A DNA stretch of 64,000 bases, from assembly GCA_044224705.1 (NCBI GenBank), contig JBGAJY010000001.1:1-64000 (forward strand). Reading direction: 5' to 3'. Position numbers and translations under genes: made by a program. The notes beneath the pieces are model-generated. The model made no database searches and was not told the origin of the DNA. It was given only the letters and a program-made list of their open reading frames with translations. This DNA comes from M3007 sp044224705. GTDB lineage: Bacteria; Bacteroidota; Bacteroidia; Chitinophagales; Saprospiraceae. Shown one piece after another: positions 8,809 to 18,501 of the stretch (position 1 is the first letter of the stretch; each line of letters begins with the position of its first letter).

Positions 8809-9804
8809 ATGAACCGGCTACTGGCTTTCCCCCGGCTGTTGCGGCTGCCCAACTTGCTCATGGTGTTCCTGACGCAATGGCTACCGTACTGGTTGGTGCT
8901 GCGGCCGGCTATTCTGAGGGGTGGTGGATTGCCCGTACTGACCGAGCGCAGTTTCAATCTGTTGGCCGCGACCACAGTACTCACCACCTTTGCCGGCTAC
9001 CTGATCAACGATTATTTCGATCGCGATATCGACGCCGTGAACAAACCGCAGCGCCGGGTAGTAGGGCGTTTTATCGCGCCCTGGGTCGCTCTGGTGCTGT
9101 ACGCGGCTGTGCTTGGCGTGGTGGTCTGGCTCATGCTGCAGCTCAATGCGGAACTGCCCTTGCCGCACCAGCCATGGCCCTTGTGGTTGTTCCCGATCGT
9201 GTCGTTGCTGCTTTTTTTGTATGCCTGGCAGTTGAAATGCACGCCCGTAATGGGCAATCTGCTGGTCGCCCTGTTGTGCGCTGCGGTACCGGTGATCCCC
9301 TTGTTTCCGGAGAATCGTCCATTGTGGATCGTTTCGTTTCAAAATGCCGATGAGGTGCAACAAGCTGTCGGTTTGTTGTGGCTATATGCCTTGTTTGCCT
9401 TCGTAACCACTTTGCTGAGGGAACAGGTGAAGGACCTGGAAGATTTTCCCGGTGATTCGGCCTGCGGCTGTTCGACCCTTGCAGTGATCAAAGGTGTTCG
9501 ATATGCCCGGCTGCCGGCGGGATTTACCGCGCTGACGGTGGTAGCCCTGACGGGTATCCTGCTGTTTTTCTGGATTGAAACAGACGCGCCGACCTGGCAG
9601 GTGATTGCCGGCGTGCTTTTTTTGCTTCTGCCCGCGGCTACGGCTGCCGGAATGATTTATTGGGCTACCGTCCGTATACATTTTCGCAGAGCAAGTTTTT
9701 TGATCAAATTCGTCATGCTGGCCGGCGTTTTCCTTTTGTTGCGCTCCTGGCCGGATGATCTCGTTGCCGCTCTGGATGCCTTTTTACGGGACAAAGGGTT
9801 CTGA
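8809..9804 (+). CDS. UbiA-family prenyltransferase
   Basis: A 331-residue integral membrane protein with about eight or nine hydrophobic segments. Both aspartate-rich motifs are present: the first as NDYFDRDIDAVNKP (about residues 66-79) and the second as REQVKDLEDFPGD (about 205-217). These bind Mg2+ and the prenyl diphosphate in UbiA enzymes. Bacteroidota homologues are often annotated as geranylgeranylglycerol-phosphate geranylgeranyltransferase-like, though menaquinone (MenA) or other lipid acceptors are equally possible from sequence. It follows kdsC on the same strand after a 133-bp gap with an inverted repeat. Confidence 0.85.
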   Translation: MNRLLAFPRLLRLPNLLMVFLTQWLPYWLVLRPAILRGGGLPVLTERSFNLLAATTVLTTFAGYLINDYFDRDIDAVNKPQRRVVGRFIAPWVALVLYAAVLGVVVWLMLQLNAELPLPHQPWPLWLFPIVSLLLFLYAWQLKCTPVMGNLLVALLCAAVPVIPLFPENRPLWIVSFQNADEVQQAVGLLWLYALFAFVTTLLREQVKDLEDFPGDSACGCSTLAVIKGVRYARLPAGFTALTVVALTGILLFFWIETDAPTWQVIAGVLFLLLPAATAAGMIYWATVRIHFRRASFLIKFVMLAGVFLLLRSWPDDLVAALDAFLRDKGF

Positions 9805-9930
9805 ACCTGCCTTAATTTTTAGCAAAAAAGAGCCGCGCTGCATTTCGCTGAAAAAGCCGGCTGAGGGAACAGCATCTTTGCGGCCGTTCGTTATTTTCCG
9901 AATAATACAAATCAAATCCACTGTGTTTTC

Positions 9931-12900
9931 ATGACAAAAAGTCTACGCCTGCTCGCCTTCCTGATGGCCGGGGCAGTCACGCTCCATGCTCAAATCACAC
10001 TTCCCGATACTGCGGGCTGGAACACGCCGCATTCGTATCCGCCGCAAGTCTCTTACGGACAGTTGCTGGGCGCCGTGCCGCCGCTCCGGGACCTTGAACC
10101 GCGACAACCACCTGCAACGGACATGCGCCCCGGGAAAATGTGGCACAAGCGCAACTATTTCAAAACCAACGACTTCAACAACCCTAATCCATTGCCGCCC
10201 GATGGGGATCCCCTCGTGGGCAATGCCGCTGAACGGGCGCCAAACAGCGGTCCGCAAATCAATCTGCTGCAAAGCTTCGCCGGATTGAATTCTGACGTGA
10301 CCCCGCCGGACCCCAACGGCGACATAGGCAAAAACCATTTTATCCAGACGACAAACGGCAACGACGGCGCGATCTTTCGGATTTGGGACAAGCAAGGCAA
10401 CTCCGTGTATGGACCCGCTTCCACCAGCACCATTTGGTCGCAGGTAAACAGCAGTAGTTTTGGCGACCCGATTATCCAGTACGACCCCGGCGCCGAGCGC
10501 TGGCTCCTGATGGAACTCAAAGGCGGACTGGGCACCAACGAACTGCTTTTTGCCATTTCGGATAGTGAGGACCCGACGGGCGGCTGGAAGGCCTATATTT
10601 TCCAAACACTTGGTTTTCCTGATTATCCCAAATTGTATATCTGGCCGGATGCCTATATCATCACTGTGAACGAATTGGTCAATGGCGTCGGGAATGTTTG
10701 TTCCGGATATGCCCTCGAAAAACCCGCTCTGCTAGCGGCCGCCCCCGAATTTAAGATATATCGTTATGAAATGCCCAACTACCTCTCCATCGTCTTCCAA
10801 CCGGCTATTGCTGCAGATTGGGAAGGAGGCCCGCCACCTCCTGCAGGCACCCCCGGCACGATTTTCCGGGTGTACGACGACGCATGGAACGGAGGTGTTG
10901 ACCAACTTCAATATTGGCAACTGACGGTCGATTGGCAGGACGTGGACCAAAGCCACATCGACGGCCCGCAGACAATTTATACCGCTCCTTTCGAAACCCG
11001 GGTATGCTGGACGAGCATGTTTGATTGCATCGAGCAGCCCGACGGCAATGCCCCCCGCATCACCGCACTGGAAAATATCCTGATGTACAGGGCGCCTTAC
11101 CGCAATTTCGGCAACTATGAATCTGTCGTGCTGAATCATATCACGGACGCTTCTTCCCAGACCGGCAACGGCGGCGATGCCCAGGTGCGCTGGTACGAAT
11201 TGCGGCGCAGTGACAACAATCCCTGGACAGTGTACCAGCAGGGCACCTATGCCCCGGATGTAGCCACGAACCGTTTTATGGGCACTATTTCCATGGACGC
11301 ACAAGGCAACATCGGCCTCGGTTACTCTGTGTGCAGCGATCATACCTACCCCGGACTGCGCCTCACCGGCCGCCGGGCAAGCGACCCGCTCAATATCCTG
11401 CCCATTGAAGAATTTACGCTTAAAGCCGGCGGAAACAGCCACTTCAACGACAATCGCTGGGGAGATTACAGCAGCATGTCCGTAGACCCGGAAGATGGAT
11501 TAACCTTTTGGTTTACAGGTGAATACCAGCCGGCCAGCGGCAACTGGGGCACCTGGATCGGCTCGTTCCGGATTGGCCGCGACACCTTTGACGTGGCGCC
11601 GGAAATATTGACGGCGCCTCAATCCTCCGCATTTCTGGGAAGCACGGAGCCGGTCACCGTCAGCATACTCAACGGCGGTCTGAACCCTGCAACCGGCGTG
11701 TCGGTCACGTTGCGTTTTGAAGGTTCCAACGTCGTGACTGACGTAGTGCCCGGCACCATTTTGCCAGGGGAAAGCGTGGCACACACCTTTTCCCAAACCG
11801 TCGCAATGCCCGTACCCGGTAAAACCTATGCGTTTGAAATTATCACGAACTGGCCATCCGATGCTTTTTCAGAAAACGATACCCTGCGCACTTCGGTCAA
11901 AAAACTAACCACCAACGACGCCTCTATTTCCGGTAAAACAAACCTGCCCGGCCTGGTTTGCGGCACAGAACAACCGGTGGGACTAATTCTGCGCAATACT
12001 TCGGGAGCACTTCTGCAAAGCGCTGAAATCTACTGGCGCCTGAATAATCAGGCTTTTCAACTCTATCCCTGGACGGGCAACCTGGCGCCAGGTGGTCAGG
12101 ACACCGTTTACGTAACCCTCAATGGCATCAACAACGGCCTGAACGGCTTGCGCGCCTACTCCAAATTGCCGAATGGACAGGACGACCAGTTCAAATCCAA
12201 CGACACCCTGATCGTCAAGTTTATTGGCAACCTGGACGGCACCTACCTCACGCTGAACAGCCAGACCGAATTCGGAATCCTTCACTGGGAATTGCGCAGT
12301 CAAACCAATCAGCTGCTCCTTTTTGACGACCTGACGCCCGGGCAATCCAGCGTTCAGGTGTGCAGTGACGACAATACCTGCTATAAAATCATAGTAAAAT
12401 CGACGACGCTGGCCTGGCAGGGCCATTTCCAGTTGCTCGACATCTTTGACAATGTGTTGGCCGAATTCAATTACGCTTCGCTTGAACCTGATACGATCGT
12501 GTTCTGTACACCGGAGCGAAAAATGACCGACGTAGGCGCCCTGAAACTTCTGAACCCGGTTTCTTCCTCCAACCTGAGCGCCAGCGAACCGGTGGAGGTG
12601 GCTGTGCGCAACTTCGGCCTTTCCGAGCAAACGGGTATTCAGGTGGCTTACCGCGTCAATGGCGGCACGTGGCATACGGAACCACTGGGCAGTCCCTTAC
12701 CTGCCGGCGCGACGGCTACGCACGTTTTCAGCACCACGGAAGACCTGAGTCTTCCGGGCGGAACTTATCTTTTTGAGCTCAGCGCAACAGTCACAGGCGA
12801 CCAGGCGACGGCCAACGACACCACGAGCGCCATAGTAAAACTCCTGGAAGAACGCGATCTGGCGGTTCAAAACGTCCACATCACGCAGGGCTGCAACGAC

Positions 12901-13764
12901 GTAGCCGACGTGTACGCCTCCGCCATTTTGTACAACAACGGTTTGTCGGAAATCACTGCTTTCCAATTGAATTACAGCGTGAACGGAGTGGCACAAACGC
13001 CTTTGCAGGTGGCATCCAACCTTTTGCCCGGTGCCTCCACAGAGTATGGTTTTGCCGTGCCGGCCAGCAACTTCGGGCAAAACAATCTGTCCGTCGACGT
13101 CACGAACATCAATAATGCAGGCGAGGATGCCGACCCGAAAAATGACACGGCATCGGTTCATTATACGCTCTCACCGGATGCCCTCGCCTATAGTTTTTAC
13201 CTTCAAACGGATGACAAACCGTCCGAAACGACCTGGGAGCTGCGCGATGCTGCGGGCACTTTGCTGCGCAGTGGCGGCCCTTACACCAATCCCGGAGCCT
13301 CCGAATACGCCTCCTGGTGTATTGCTCCCGGAACCTGTTATACTTTGAAACTGCTCGACTCGGGCGGCGATGGCATGACAGGCAGTGCATCCATTGTGGA
13401 CCAGTCCGGAAATACGGTATGGACCTTGACAGACGGCGCTTTCGGAAGCGAAATCAGTTTCTCGTTCTGTATAGAAGTAGGAACGCACGCGCCCTCGTCG
13501 TTTGCGAGAGTGTTCATCGCCAGCCCGAATCCGACGAAAGCATTGCTCGAGGTGCGTGTTGCTGCCAAAGATGCCGAACGCGTTGCCTACTGCGAAGTAT
13601 TCGACGCCCAGGGCCGCTTTTTGCAAATGGCGCGCTTGGTGCGTTGGGATGATTCGTTGCGGGGAGTGGTTTCCCTGGAGCCGTATCCAAACGGCATTTA
13701 TTTCCTCCGGATCAAAGGCCTTGACGTGCCGCTGGCAACCCGGGTCGTGAAATCGACGAATTGA
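9931..13764 (+). CDS. Large secreted T9SS cargo with CARDB-like repeats
   Basis: A 1277-residue protein beginning with a signal peptide (...GAVTLHAQ). Residues about 100-560 look like a beta-propeller-type domain of the kind found in secreted Bacteroidota proteins (repeated GDPIIQYD, GNIGLGYS, WGDYSSMSVDP motifs). Residues about 560-1110 hold repeated CARDB/Ig-like modules. About 1100-1200 carries a domain with TDDKPSETTWELRD and DSGGDGM, of which a degenerate second copy with ILHWELRSQ is seen near 780. The C-terminus (about 1205-1277) is a type A T9SS sorting domain starting SPNPTKALLEV and ending in basic RVVKSTN. It should be exported and either released or attached to A-LPS. No catalytic motif was recognised. 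A strong terminator follows. Confidence 0.82.
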   Translation: MTKSLRLLAFLMAGAVTLHAQITLPDTAGWNTPHSYPPQVSYGQLLGAVPPLRDLEPRQPPATDMRPGKMWHKRNYFKTNDFNNPNPLPPDGDPLVGNAAERAPNSGPQINLLQSFAGLNSDVTPPDPNGDIGKNHFIQTTNGNDGAIFRIWDKQGNSVYGPASTSTIWSQVNSSSFGDPIIQYDPGAERWLLMELKGGLGTNELLFAISDSEDPTGGWKAYIFQTLGFPDYPKLYIWPDAYIITVNELVNGVGNVCSGYALEKPALLAAAPEFKIYRYEMPNYLSIVFQPAIAADWEGGPPPPAGTPGTIFRVYDDAWNGGVDQLQYWQLTVDWQDVDQSHIDGPQTIYTAPFETRVCWTSMFDCIEQPDGNAPRITALENILMYRAPYRNFGNYESVVLNHITDASSQTGNGGDAQVRWYELRRSDNNPWTVYQQGTYAPDVATNRFMGTISMDAQGNIGLGYSVCSDHTYPGLRLTGRRASDPLNILPIEEFTLKAGGNSHFNDNRWGDYSSMSVDPEDGLTFWFTGEYQPASGNWGTWIGSFRIGRDTFDVAPEILTAPQSSAFLGSTEPVTVSILNGGLNPATGVSVTLRFEGSNVVTDVVPGTILPGESVAHTFSQTVAMPVPGKTYAFEIITNWPSDAFSENDTLRTSVKKLTTNDASISGKTNLPGLVCGTEQPVGLILRNTSGALLQSAEIYWRLNNQAFQLYPWTGNLAPGGQDTVYVTLNGINNGLNGLRAYSKLPNGQDDQFKSNDTLIVKFIGNLDGTYLTLNSQTEFGILHWELRSQTNQLLLFDDLTPGQSSVQVCSDDNTCYKIIVKSTTLAWQGHFQLLDIFDNVLAEFNYASLEPDTIVFCTPERKMTDVGALKLLNPVSSSNLSASEPVEVAVRNFGLSEQTGIQVAYRVNGGTWHTEPLGSPLPAGATATHVFSTTEDLSLPGGTYLFELSATVTGDQATANDTTSAIVKLLEERDLAVQNVHITQGCNDVADVYASAILYNNGLSEITAFQLNYSVNGVAQTPLQVASNLLPGASTEYGFAVPASNFGQNNLSVDVTNINNAGEDADPKNDTASVHYTLSPDALAYSFYLQTDDKPSETTWELRDAAGTLLRSGGPYTNPGASEYASWCIAPGTCYTLKLLDSGGDGMTGSASIVDQSGNTVWTLTDGAFGSEISFSFCIEVGTHAPSSFARVFIASPNPTKALLEVRVAAKDAERVAYCEVFDAQGRFLQMARLVRWDDSLRGVVSLEPYPNGIYFLRIKGLDVPLATRVVKSTN

Positions 13765-13805
13765 GCCGCCGAATTATTTAACACACTGTCATGGTTATGT
13801 TGTGA

Positions 13806-13838
13806 CCGTCCCGTCGAAAAGACGGGACGGTTTTTTTT
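13806..13838 (+). terminator. Rho-independent terminator after the 1277-residue cargo gene
   Basis: A perfect 10-bp stem (CCGTCCCGTC/GACGGGACGG), a GAAAA loop and eight T residues, 41 nt after the stop codon. It also separates this gene from the convergent murB. Confidence 0.93.
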
Positions 13839-13861
13839 ATGCCCGCATGGTCCCCAATCAA

Positions 13862-14869
13862 TTACAGGATGTTTACCTCTGCTTCCAGCCGAATGCCGAA
13901 CGCTGCATCCACCGAATCGATGATGGCCTGGGCGAGCGCCTGAACTTCTTTGCCCGTAGCGCCGCCATAATTGACCAGAACAAGCGCCTGTTTTTCATAA
14001 CAACCCGTGTTGCCCACGCGACGGCCTTTCCAGCCGCATTGCTCGATGAGCCAGCCGGCAGGAATTTTGACGAGTCCGTTGGCTAGTTTGAAGTGCGGAG
14101 CCTGCGGATACGCGGCCAGGACACGTTCCGATACAGAAGACGGCACTTCCGGATTTTTGAAAAACGACCCGCAGTTGCCCAAGACGGCAGGGTCGGGGAG
14201 TTTGGAGGAGCGGATCTGCACAATGGCCCGGCTCACGTCCCTGACGCCTGCCGCTCCGGTGATACCCATTTCGGCCAATGTTTTTTGAATATCGCCGTAT
14301 GAGGTATTGATCCGGTGCTCCTGTCTGCTGAGCCGGAATGTGACGCTGGTGATGCAGTATTTGCCTTTGGCTTCCCTTTTAAAAATACTGTCGCGATAAC
14401 CGAAACGGCACTCAGCCTGCTGAAATACACGCAGATTGCCACTGCCCAGTTCGACGGCTTCGAGGCTGACCAGCACGTCCTTGATTTCCACGCCGTAGGC
14501 GCCGATATTCTGAACCGGAGCAGCGCCGACGGTGCCGGGGATCAGGCTGAGGTTTTCCACCCCGCCCAAATCCTGCGCAACGGCCCACAGCACGAAATCG
14601 TGCCAGACGACTCCTCCGCCGGCTTTTACAAGCACTTCGTTGTCAACGGTTTGGATTATTTCAATGCCTCCGATGGCATTTTTGATCACCAGGCCCGGCA
14701 GGTCGCGGGTGATCAGAATATTGCTCCCGCCGCCGAGTACAAACACAGGCCGGGTATTGCTTTGGAGTATCGTTTGCAGTTCTTCACGGGTGGATATTTC
14801 GGCAAAAAATTCGGCTTCGGCGGGCAGGCCGAAGGTATTGTAGGGCAGCAGTTGGACGTGTTCTTGCAT
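13862..14869 (-). CDS. murB: UDP-N-acetylenolpyruvoylglucosamine reductase
   Basis: Start set at 14869 (MQEHVQLLPYNTFGL), giving 335 residues, the usual MurB length; the frame open further upstream lies inside the preceding gene and is spurious. MurB is a cytoplasmic FAD enzyme that reduces enolpyruvyl-UDP-GlcNAc with NADPH to UDP-MurNAc in peptidoglycan synthesis. Visible features are the FAD-binding LGGGSNILIT, the type I YRDSIFK element, the NCGSFFKNP segment with the proton-donating serine, and a C-terminal domain with IPAGWLIEQCGWKG. It sits 46 bp downstream of the coiled-coil secreted protein on the same strand, so they are probably co-transcribed. Confidence 0.95.
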   Translation of the reverse strand: MQEHVQLLPYNTFGLPAEAEFFAEISTREELQTILQSNTRPVFVLGGGSNILITRDLPGLVIKNAIGGIEIIQTVDNEVLVKAGGGVVWHDFVLWAVAQDLGGVENLSLIPGTVGAAPVQNIGAYGVEIKDVLVSLEAVELGSGNLRVFQQAECRFGYRDSIFKREAKGKYCITSVTFRLSRQEHRINTSYGDIQKTLAEMGITGAAGVRDVSRAIVQIRSSKLPDPAVLGNCGSFFKNPEVPSSVSERVLAAYPQAPHFKLANGLVKIPAGWLIEQCGWKGRRVGNTGCYEKQALVLVNYGGATGKEVQALAQAIIDSVDAAFGIRLEAEVNIL

Positions 14870-14915
14870 ACGGTTATGGCAGAAAGTTCCGCCTTGGAAA
14901 AAATGGTCTAACGGG

Positions 14916-16094
14916 TCAGAAGCAATTGGCTTGCCGGCGCAGCAGGTTAATGTTTTGAATGTCGTAGTCTTCGTAGCCGGTGGCCCAGCCGATACGGATT
15001 TTGTCGAGTTCGGTGCGTTGCATTTTCCGGAGGATGTCGCGGTCGAGACCGTATTGGGCCCTGAAAATAAAGGTATCGCCGCTGGGGTCCGACACGCCTT
15101 CATCGGCGCGTTGATTGTACACGCTGAGGGTTTGGCCGTCGATGAATTTGAGAATGGCGACGCCGTTTTTATTCAGTCCGCCGAAGGTTTTCCGGGCATT
15201 GGGATCGTGGATGGTGAATGTGAGCCAAAGCGAAGGCGTCGGTCCCTTTTCTGCCAGGGCGGCTTCACAAACAATGTGGGATTGCCCAGCCGGGATCACT
15301 TTTTTGACGTATTCGTTGGTAAATCGGAAAAGTTCGGCGCGTTGCACCTCGCGGTAGGTTTCTCCTGAAAATTCGTCCCGGGTGTTTTGCGCCAGTACGC
15401 AGGGTGGCGTGGGCGGATTCAGCATGACGTCTGCTTTCGGGTCGTAGGGTTGATAGCGTTGCGAAGGCGGCACGCTGCGTGTTTTGGGTTTGCGCGGATT
15501 TTTGGTTTGGGCTTCATCGGTCGCCGGATTGCCGGTTGCCAGGCTGTCGGTGGGGGGCGGCGCAGGAGCGGACGGCGCATCCACCACCCCTGGCACACCG
15601 ATGACCTCTGCGATGGGTTTTTCCTGCGGCGGCGGAGCAAGGCCGGCCAGTTGGTTCAACTCCATTACCTGGGCACTGAGTTTGGGCAAATTTTTGCGAG
15701 CAGCGGCAGGTGGCAAGGCTTGTGTTTTACGGGCGAATGCCAGGGTACTCGCGGCTCTCTTGTGCAAACCTCCTGCGGTTTTTTCTGCCTTTTGCGCTTC
15801 TTTTTTGGCTGTTTCGAGGTTTTTGACCACTTCTTTGGCCAGTGTAGTGTCTTTTTTGGCGGCTTTCCATTCCGCCTCGGTGTTTTCTGCCGTCGCTGCG
15901 GCGCGCTCGTGCTGAGCGGCAAAAAGGCTGTCGAGCAGCGTTGCCTGGGCGCTCAGTTCGGTCAGTTCCTGCATAGTCGCTGCGTTCAGCAGACTGTCGG
16001 CCAGGGCCAGAGAGTCGGTGGGTGTTTGTGCGTTCAGGACGGTGGCAGGCGCCAGAAAGCCGCATGCCAAAACGATCAAAAGGTGATATTTCAT
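14916..16094 (-). CDS. Secreted coiled-coil protein of unknown function
   Basis: Start placed at 16094 (MKYHLLIVLACGF), which gives a clean signal peptide ending VLNAQ; the open frame to 16148 adds 18 unlikely residues. The mature protein has an Ala/Lys/Glu-rich helical segment (about 35-130) likely to form a coiled coil, a Pro-rich linker (about 160-215), then a folded C-terminal domain (about 235-392) with FRAQYGLDRDILRKMQ and a final Cys-Phe. I do not recognise the family. The promoter-like TATTTTTG at 16207-16214 and 46-bp spacing to murB suggest a two-gene operon, hinting at an envelope role, which is inference. Confidence 0.7.
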   Translation of the reverse strand: MKYHLLIVLACGFLAPATVLNAQTPTDSLALADSLLNAATMQELTELSAQATLLDSLFAAQHERAAATAENTEAEWKAAKKDTTLAKEVVKNLETAKKEAQKAEKTAGGLHKRAASTLAFARKTQALPPAAARKNLPKLSAQVMELNQLAGLAPPPQEKPIAEVIGVPGVVDAPSAPAPPPTDSLATGNPATDEAQTKNPRKPKTRSVPPSQRYQPYDPKADVMLNPPTPPCVLAQNTRDEFSGETYREVQRAELFRFTNEYVKKVIPAGQSHIVCEAALAEKGPTPSLWLTFTIHDPNARKTFGGLNKNGVAILKFIDGQTLSVYNQRADEGVSDPSGDTFIFRAQYGLDRDILRKMQRTELDKIRIGWATGYEDYDIQNINLLRRQANCF

Positions 16095-16206
16095 GGTAAA
16101 AACTACTGTTCTGAGCGAATGGATCGGAAAGGGAAAGAAGGCTGTCATACTTTCGCGCGCCCGTTTCAGTGGGGATGCTTATTGGAGTATGGCGTACTTT
16201 TCGCGA

Positions 16207-16214
16207 CAAAAATA
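16207..16214 (-). promoter_or_regulatory. Candidate -7 box (TATTTTTG) for the coiled-coil protein-murB operon
   Basis: An exact TAnnTTTG match on the minus strand, about 113 nt before the chosen start. A T-rich stretch lies near the expected -33 position but lacks the TTG. Confidence 0.5.
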
Positions 16215-16240
16215 GGGCGATTTACCCGCTGTAAAAAACT

Positions 16241-16260
16241 GATCCCGGGCTTCCGGGATC
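16241..16260. promoter_or_regulatory. Short palindrome in the murB-operon/prolyl oligopeptidase divergent region
   Basis: GATCCCGG and CCGGGATC form a perfect 8-bp inverted repeat with a 4-nt spacer, 26 nt upstream of the candidate murB-operon -7 box and about 42 nt before the prolyl oligopeptidase ATG. It could be an operator or a small hairpin; there is no T-run, so it is not a terminator. Confidence 0.4.
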
Positions 16261-16302
16261 GAACCATTTCCACCACGTTTCCAATGACAAACAGAATTAT
16301 TT

Positions 16303-18459
16303 ATGTCGAAATTCAGTTTTTGTGCCGCCTTTATCATCATCATGACCGCTATTTCCTGTAATCAACAGCCCCAACCTAAAACCTCAAACATGCAATTTAA
16401 CCCTATTCCCGTGACCTATCCGGCCACGCGCCGGGACACGAGTGTGTCGGATAAATATTTCGGACAAACGGTCCGTGATCCTTTCCGATGGCTCGAAGAC
16501 GACCAAAGCGCCGAAACCAAAGACTGGGTGCGCCGCCAAAACCTGGTGACCAACGGCTACCTCAGCCAGATTCCCTATCGCGACAAGATCAAAACCCGCC
16601 TGCAGGAGATCTGGAATTTTGAAAAATACGGCACGCCGTTCAAAAAAGCCGGCCGCTATTTTTTCTTTAAAAATGACGGACTGCAAAACCAGAGCGTGTT
16701 TTACGTGCAGGACCAGCTCGACAGCCAACCGCAAATGGTGCTGGATCCCAATTCTTTCAGCGCCGACGGCACGGCTTCGCTCGGCGAGATCGGGTTCTCC
16801 AAAGACGGCCGCTACCTGGCTTATTCCACCTCGGAAGGCGGCTCCGACTGGCGCACGGTGTTCGTAAAAGACCTGCAAACCGGCCAGTTGTTGAGCGACC
16901 AGTTGAAATGGGTCAAATTCACAAGCCTGGCCTGGGCCGGAGATGGTTTTTATTACAGCCGCTACCCCGAACCCAAGTCGGGCGGAGCGCTCACGGAAGC
17001 CAATAAATTCGGCGCCATCTGGTACCACAAACTGGGCACGCCGCAATCGGACGACCGGCTGATCCACGACGACAAGGCGCATCCGGATTATTCTTTCGGT
17101 GGGCAAACCACCGAGGACGAGCGTTTTCTGTGTCTCTCAGGCTACGAAAGCACGAGCGGCAATATGTTGTCTTTCAAAGACTTGTCAAAAAATCAGGCAA
17201 ATTTTACGCCCATCTCCACCAATTTTGAATACGACTACCAGGTCGTCGACAACGTGGGCGCCAAACTGATTGTCCTGACCAATGCAGGCGCGCCCAACCA
17301 GCGCTTGCTATCCATCGACTCCGAACATCCGGAGGAAAAAAACTGGCAAACCCTGGTGCCTGAAGACTCGCTCGATGTGCTGCAAAGCGCGGCGCTTTGC
17401 GGCGGCAAACTCGTGTGCACCTACCTGCACAATGCCGCCAGCGCGCTTCGCGTGTTCAGCCTGGAAGGCAAGTTGCTCAAAGAAGTGACCCTGCCCGAGT
17501 TGGGCAGTGTGAGCGGCGTCAGCGGCCGGCAGGACGATCCGCTGGCTTTCTTTTCCTTCGCTTCTTTCCTGCGCCCCACGACGATTTACACGCTGGATAT
17601 GAACACTTTGGAGACAAAAGTTTTCAAAGCGCCCAAACTGGATTTCAACCCCGAGGCCTACCTCACCGAGCAGGTCTGGTACACGAGCAAGGACGGCACA
17701 AAGGTGCCTATGTTCATCACCCGGAAGAAAAACATCGCCTTCGACGGCCGCAATCCGACCCTGTTGTACGGCTACGGCGGGTTCAATATTCCGGTCATGC
17801 CCGGGTTTTCGGCTTCGCGGGCCGCTTTGCTGGAGAACAACGGCATCTACGCCGTTGCGAACATCCGCGGCGGCGGCGAGTTCGGGGAAAAATGGCACAA
17901 GGCCGGCACAAAATGTCAGAAACAGAACGTATTCGATGATTTTATCGGAGCGGCGGAGTTTTTGATCGCCAAAAAATACACCTCTTCGGACCGTCTGGCG
18001 ATCCAGGGCGGCTCCAACGGCGGATTGCTCGTCGGCGCCTGCATGACGCAAAGGCCCGATTTGTTCGGCGTTTGCTTCCCCGCGGTGGGCGTGCTCGACA
18101 TGCTTCGGTACCACAAATTCACGATCGGCTATGCCTGGGCCTCCGATTACGGGAAAAGCGACAACAAGGAGGAATTTGACTGCCTCATCAAGTATTCGCC
18201 CCTGCACAATGTGAAAAAGACGGCTTATCCCGCCACCATGATCACTACTGCGGACCACGACGACCGGGTGGTGCCCGCGCACTCCTTCAAATTTGCCGCA
18301 ACCTTGCAGGAAAACCAACAGGGCGACCGTCCCGTGCTGATCCGGATCGAAACCAGCGCCGGCCACGGCGCCGGCAAGCCTACCTCAAAATTGCTAGAAG
18401 AGGCTGCTGATGTGCTGGCGTTTATGCTGTATCAGATGAAAATGCCGGTGATTTATTGA
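16303..18459 (+). CDS. Prolyl oligopeptidase (S9A), lipoprotein
   Basis: A 718-residue serine peptidase. The N-terminus is a lipoprotein signal (hydrophobic segment, then TAISC and NQQ), so the enzyme is probably anchored in the envelope. The propeller (about 90-430) begins after YFGQTVRDPFRWLEDD, a signature of the S9A group. The alpha/beta-hydrolase domain has the nucleophile in QGGSNGG (about residue 570), the aspartate in DDRVVP and the histidine in SAGHGAGKP. The family cleaves short peptides after proline. An internal methionine (MQFNPIP, about residue 30) could start a cytoplasmic form, but the longer start gives a good lipobox. A hairpin follows the stop. Confidence 0.93.
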   Translation: MSKFSFCAAFIIIMTAISCNQQPQPKTSNMQFNPIPVTYPATRRDTSVSDKYFGQTVRDPFRWLEDDQSAETKDWVRRQNLVTNGYLSQIPYRDKIKTRLQEIWNFEKYGTPFKKAGRYFFFKNDGLQNQSVFYVQDQLDSQPQMVLDPNSFSADGTASLGEIGFSKDGRYLAYSTSEGGSDWRTVFVKDLQTGQLLSDQLKWVKFTSLAWAGDGFYYSRYPEPKSGGALTEANKFGAIWYHKLGTPQSDDRLIHDDKAHPDYSFGGQTTEDERFLCLSGYESTSGNMLSFKDLSKNQANFTPISTNFEYDYQVVDNVGAKLIVLTNAGAPNQRLLSIDSEHPEEKNWQTLVPEDSLDVLQSAALCGGKLVCTYLHNAASALRVFSLEGKLLKEVTLPELGSVSGVSGRQDDPLAFFSFASFLRPTTIYTLDMNTLETKVFKAPKLDFNPEAYLTEQVWYTSKDGTKVPMFITRKKNIAFDGRNPTLLYGYGGFNIPVMPGFSASRAALLENNGIYAVANIRGGGEFGEKWHKAGTKCQKQNVFDDFIGAAEFLIAKKYTSSDRLAIQGGSNGGLLVGACMTQRPDLFGVCFPAVGVLDMLRYHKFTIGYAWASDYGKSDNKEEFDCLIKYSPLHNVKKTAYPATMITTADHDDRVVPAHSFKFAATLQENQQGDRPVLIRIETSAGHGAGKPTSKLLEEAADVLAFMLYQMKMPVIY

Positions 18460-18461
18460 GG

Positions 18462-18497
18462 GTGTTTCGCGAAACTCCTCTCGTCTGCGCGAAACAC
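18462..18497. terminator. Hairpin between convergent prolyl oligopeptidase and corA genes
   Basis: Arms GTGTTTCGCG (18462-18471) and CGCGAAACAC (18488-18497) are exact complements. The 42-bp gap between the two stop codons is almost entirely this structure. There is no T-run, so termination is inferred from position. Confidence 0.55.
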
Positions 18498-18501
18498 TCC
18501 T